From an uncultured Prochlorococcus sp. (GTDB lineage Bacteria > Cyanobacteriota > Cyanobacteriia > PCC-6307 > Cyanobiaceae): 45,702 nt of DNA. Location of the stretch: assembly GCA_902564535.1 (NCBI GenBank), contig CACFBG010000009.1, positions 1-45,702 on the forward strand, written 5' to 3'. Under the pieces are notes generated by a model, which saw only the letters and a list, made by a program, of their open reading frames with translations, searched no databases and had not been told where the DNA came from. Shown one piece after another: positions 43,279-45,702 of this stretch. The translations under genes and the position numbers were made by a program. Positions within the stretch are counted from its first letter, which is position 1; each line of letters opens with the position of its first letter.

Positions 43279-43656
43279 TCATTCAATCATTTTAGGTCGC
43301 GTTGCTACAAGGGTAAGGCCGCCTATCAAGCCCATATTCATAAAAACTGCTTTAGATTGAAAAGGGAACAAATGAAAAAGTATTGTTGTGGGTATAAGAA
43401 AAATAAGGAGAAAAACTGCCCCAAGCCTTTGTTGATCAAGAAAAATCAAGAAGAATGATCCAATAATAATGCAAAAAATTGCTGCTATTAATAAAAAATT
43501 AGCAAAAATATTAGGAATCCCCTTCTCAACAATCACTTGAACAATAAAAGAAAACTTTGTTATTTTGGTAGGAATAGAAACAATAAAAACAAAAGTCAAG
43601 AATATCCTCCCTACAAAATCAATAGCCTTTCTCAAGAGATTAGGTTTCTTACCCAT
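43279..43656 (-). CDS. DoxX family membrane protein
   Basis: A 125-residue four-helix membrane protein beginning MGKKPNLLRKAIDFVGRIFL. The arrangement of helices with the short KITKF and EKGIPNIFANFLL segments is DoxX-like. Members are linked with redox reactions and thiosulfate oxidation in other organisms; the role here is unknown. ATG at 43656. Confidence 0.7.
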   Translation of the reverse strand: MGKKPNLLRKAIDFVGRIFLTFVFIVSIPTKITKFSFIVQVIVEKGIPNIFANFLLIAAIFCIIIGSFFLIFLDQQRLGAVFLLIFLIPTTILFHLFPFQSKAVFMNMGLIGGLTLVATRPKMIE

Positions 43657-43724
43657 TAGTAGCCAATATAAGTAAGGTTTAAATAGTATAACAATAGTAA
43701 AAAATTCTCAGGTAGAGTGAAGAA

Positions 43725-43865
43725 TTAATGTCTTACTAAATGCTCGATTATTAAAGCAACAAAAAATCCCTTAAAGAAGATCAGCCATAGCAGACCATAA
43801 TCACTTAAGCCAAGTTTTTTCTGGTACCAAAGAATAAAATCTTTGTGAGATTGAATGAAATTCAT
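43725..43865 (-). CDS. 46-residue membrane-type ORF
   Basis: MNFIQSHKDFILWYQKKLGL, then SDYGLLWLIFFKGFFVALII and EHLVRH. One hydrophobic helix after an amphipathic start. Convincing membrane-protein composition. ATG at 43865, stop at 43725. It lies on the same strand as doxX, 68 bases before it. No family recognised. Confidence 0.5.
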   Translation of the reverse strand: MNFIQSHKDFILWYQKKLGLSDYGLLWLIFFKGFFVALIIEHLVRH

Positions 43866-44123
43866 CTTTTTCTAATTATATTCCAAAGGCTACATAAATT
43901 CTTAGTCTCAAACCTATTAGTTGCAATCAGATAGATACTCGAAATATTCCAGCAATACTTATAGTAAATCAATGCATCAGGACCTAAAGGTTTAATTGCT
44001 ATTATATAGCAAAGACCTAAATTTAAAATTAATTTTAAATTTATAATAAGGAATTTAATTATTGAAGTAGAATTTGGTCAGACGATTTAATTCTTAATTA
44101 ATTTTTGTCCAATTAAAAAATCG

Positions 44124-44657
44124 ATGAATTTACAAAGTCTTCCGAAATGCAAACTAGCTATCGGTGATTACCCTTATTTTGACTATGATGCTAGAGGAGG
44201 AGGAGGCAAGGCATCTATAACAGATAATGGAGAGAAAGGTGATATTTTTTTACGTTTCGACCAAGATAATTTCTCTATACCTCCTCTAAATTGGAGAACC
44301 ACAAAAATACTAGGCTTTCCCCTCCCTCCAGGGATAGAGTTGAAAATGTTGTTAGATAAGCTCGAAGGAAACTTAAATAATGTAAATGGTCATTTATCAC
44401 TCCAATTTGAAGCCAGATTTATTTTACAAGTCTTCTCCTATTATTACTTTCCTGAGCTTATAATCAAAACCTCTTTAAAGACCGAAAAGGTTAAGGGGAA
44501 AAAACATAGTTTTAATGGTATGCCTATTCAAAAAGACGGGAAAGCTACATTAGTAGGTATAGCCAATGTGCCTCCTACTGGGAATAAATTATTAGATTCA
44601 TTTCTTAAACTGCCTAATGAAGCATTAGCAGTTCTTAAATGTCAATTTAAACCTTAA
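44124..44657 (+). CDS. Hypothetical protein, 177 residues
   Basis: A soluble, beta-rich-looking protein: LAIGDYPYFDYDARGGGGKA near the start, then DIFLRFDQDNFSIPPLNWRT, LPPGIELKML and a C-terminal KAALVGIANVPPTGNK-like segment (here GKATLVGIANVPPTGNKLLD). No signal peptide. GC content and composition suggest a conserved gene, but I cannot name a family. ATG at 44124. Confidence 0.65.
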   Translation: MNLQSLPKCKLAIGDYPYFDYDARGGGGKASITDNGEKGDIFLRFDQDNFSIPPLNWRTTKILGFPLPPGIELKMLLDKLEGNLNNVNGHLSLQFEARFILQVFSYYYFPELIIKTSLKTEKVKGKKHSFNGMPIQKDGKATLVGIANVPPTGNKLLDSFLKLPNEALAVLKCQFKP

Positions 44658-44902
44658 TGGGTTAAGTTCAGTGGAAAATATACTTCCAAATGCAGATAGG
44701 ATATTAATCATAATTAAAACAACTATTATTCAATTAATCTTTTAAAATCTCTGATAATAAGGTAACTATCAAAAAGTCTTTAAACCTCTTAAGTTCTCTC
44801 AAAGTTAGCCTTGACGAATTAGTTGTTAACTTTAAAATTTAATCAAAGAGAATCTAAGTGCTAGTTAACTATCTTTTATTCTCATCTATTATTTTTTTTA
44901 AT

Positions 44903-45139
44903 ATGACTTCTCAATCTGAACCAGCATTCGATGCATTTATAGATGACTGTTTATTAGCCAAAAATGAACTATGTAATTACCCAAAGGAAAATCTTGATCT
45001 TATTGTTTCTAACATTGTTGAAGGTGTTTGGGAAATCAATACCGAAGAAAGTAATAATTCAGAAATCCCTTATTTATTACTTCTAAAACAATTACAAGCA
45101 AAATGGGATGAAGACAATGAAATAACTGAGGCCGCTTAA
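44903..45139 (+). CDS. Hypothetical acidic protein, 78 residues
   Basis: MTSQSEPAFDAFIDDCLLAK..., an acidic, helical protein with two cysteines (in DDCLLAKNELC, Cys at about residues 16 and 24). I chose ATG 44903; a GTG at 44858 would add a hydrophobic stretch MLVNYLLFSSIIFFN resembling a signal anchor. Neither start has a clear ribosome-binding site, so both remain open. Unrecognised family. Confidence 0.55.
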   Translation: MTSQSEPAFDAFIDDCLLAKNELCNYPKENLDLIVSNIVEGVWEINTEESNNSEIPYLLLLKQLQAKWDEDNEITEAA

Positions 45140-45257
45140 ACTTGAGTAATTCTTTAATAACGAAGTACTCACAGGATTTTACTTATAGTTTAATAATGAA
45201 TTTAATTCTATTCAATAAATTCAAGGTCGTAAGCTTTAGGGCTTGTTGAATTCAAAA

Positions 45258-45290
45258 TAAAAAGCCTCGCCAAAATGACGAGGCTTTTTA
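45258..45290 (-). terminator. Terminator of the pcb gene
   Basis: Twelve-bp stem (TAAAAAGCCTCG at 45258-45269 and its complement at 45279-45290) with a nine-base loop. Symmetric A/T runs make it work in both directions. It lies 54 bases past the pcb stop on the minus strand and about 120 bases past the acidic protein on the plus strand. Confidence 0.92.
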
Positions 45291-45309
45291 TTACTTTAAA
45301 TTAAAGTAA
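45291..45309. repeat. Palindrome between pcb and its terminator
   Basis: TTACTTTAA - A - TTAAAGTAA: nine-base perfect arms directly adjoining the terminator, on the 3' UTR side of pcb. The two inverted repeats together may form a compound 3' end. Confidence 0.6.
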
Positions 45310-45344
45310 TAAGTTTAATTCAATCAACCAAATCTTATAGAGAT

Positions 45345-45702
45345 TTAGCCATTAAGAGTTACTCGGGCACCATCAAGGTTACCAAAAGCTCTTGTAATGC
45401 TACGGAAGTCAAAGCCTAGTGCACGTATTGCATGCCATAGGTGACCTTGCAGGAAGAAAAATCCAAAGTAGTAATGAACGTTAGTTAGAGCTGCTCTTGT
45501 GGTGTGACCAAAAAAGGCAGTGCTATCTGAAACATCACCAGTATCAATCCAATAAGGAGAAATACCAAACTTCAATGCCAATGGCTCTCCGTACCAAGCC
45601 TCTGGGTAAACAGTTGTGTTTTGTGCACACCAGAAAGCGGCAACAATTGCCATCCAGCCAATACCAGCACAAGACCAAGAAAGGATCGCCTCAGCACTGA
45701 GG
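45345..45702 (-). CDS. pcb: Chlorophyll a/b-binding antenna protein Pcb (5' part cut by window)
   Basis: C-terminal part of a Pcb/IsiA-type six-helix chlorophyll antenna. The frame is open to the window end; the last 119 residues include LSAEAILSWSCAGIGWMAIV, FWCAQNTTVYPEAWYGEP and GHTTRAALTNVHYYFGFFFL, followed by QGHLWHAIRALGFDFRSI. The histidines in these helices are chlorophyll ligands. Pcb proteins replace phycobilisomes as the main light-harvesting complex in Prochlorococcus and bind divinyl chlorophyll a and b. It differs from photosystem II CP43 in its C-terminus (no long lumenal loop signature). Which paralogue it is cannot be told here. An internal ATG at 45653 is not the real start. 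Confidence 0.93.
   Translation of the reverse strand, partial: LSAEAILSWSCAGIGWMAIVAAFWCAQNTTVYPEAWYGEPLALKFGISPYWIDTGDVSDSTAFFGHTTRAALTNVHYYFGFFFLQGHLWHAIRALGFDFRSITRAFGNLDGARVTLNG

Noticed and set aside
1-45702. Transposase, integrase, prophage structural genes or CRISPR repeats
   Set aside because: No ORF with these signatures and no regularly spaced repeat array was seen in the window.

Overview
The window reads as chromosome of a marine picocyanobacterium, almost certainly Prochlorococcus and probably a low-light-adapted lineage. The evidence is AT-rich DNA, chlorophyll synthase (ChlG), a small PetP-like cytochrome b6f subunit, a cyanobacterial AbrB regulator, DUF2839, DUF1824 and DUF2214 proteins, and at the right edge a gene cut by the window that encodes a Pcb chlorophyll a/b antenna protein. 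Pcb in place of a phycobilisome is the hallmark of Prochlorococcus. I found no tRNA or rRNA genes, CRISPR array or transposase. Start-codon choices often rest on conservation alone, because few genes have a Shine-Dalgarno sequence.

Layout. 0.1-1.0 kb: glyQ. 1.4-5.9 kb: small accessory block (methyltransferase, TPR-sulfotransferase, glycosyltransferase) interrupted by the cyAbrB regulator with a strong terminator. 6.3-22.7 kb: compact housekeeping core: ubiE/menG, hisF, then petP-chlG-PBP in one direction, rsmB, trmH, a DppC-like permease, lepA, mqo, Nfu, a class V aminotransferase, murE, a glutaredoxin-like protein, yidD and rpsD.

22.6-24.1 kb: the most unusual part. The last 27 bases of rpsD and the bases after them recur exactly 1340 bp downstream (44-bp direct repeat, 41 identical, the first 30 perfect). 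Paired GACAAAC-type motifs at 11-bp spacing sit just inside each copy. The enclosed segment holds only very small ORFs, mostly on the minus strand. This looks like an integrase-less mini integrative element, or the scar of one, that uses the 3' end of rpsD as attachment site.

24.3-33 kb: accessory surface-glycan region: DUF2839, a SAM methyltransferase-like protein, a DUF2079 membrane protein, a GT2-GtrA lipid-linked glycosyltransferase, a GT61 glycosyltransferase, a sulfotransferase-like protein, an unrecognised multi-pass membrane protein and a further glycosyltransferase. With the 1.4-5.9 kb block and a GT32-like gene at 41.7 kb, it points to lineage-specific modification of a cell-envelope polysaccharide.

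33-45.7 kb: mosaic of small lineage-specific genes, many of 40-170 residues and many with a single membrane segment. Among them are recognisable rubredoxin, SDR, DUF2214, DUF1824, DoxX and GT32 genes. Several of the small genes are shorter than usual ORF cutoffs and are listed with coordinates. The segment ends with a palindromic region and a terminator behind the partial pcb gene.
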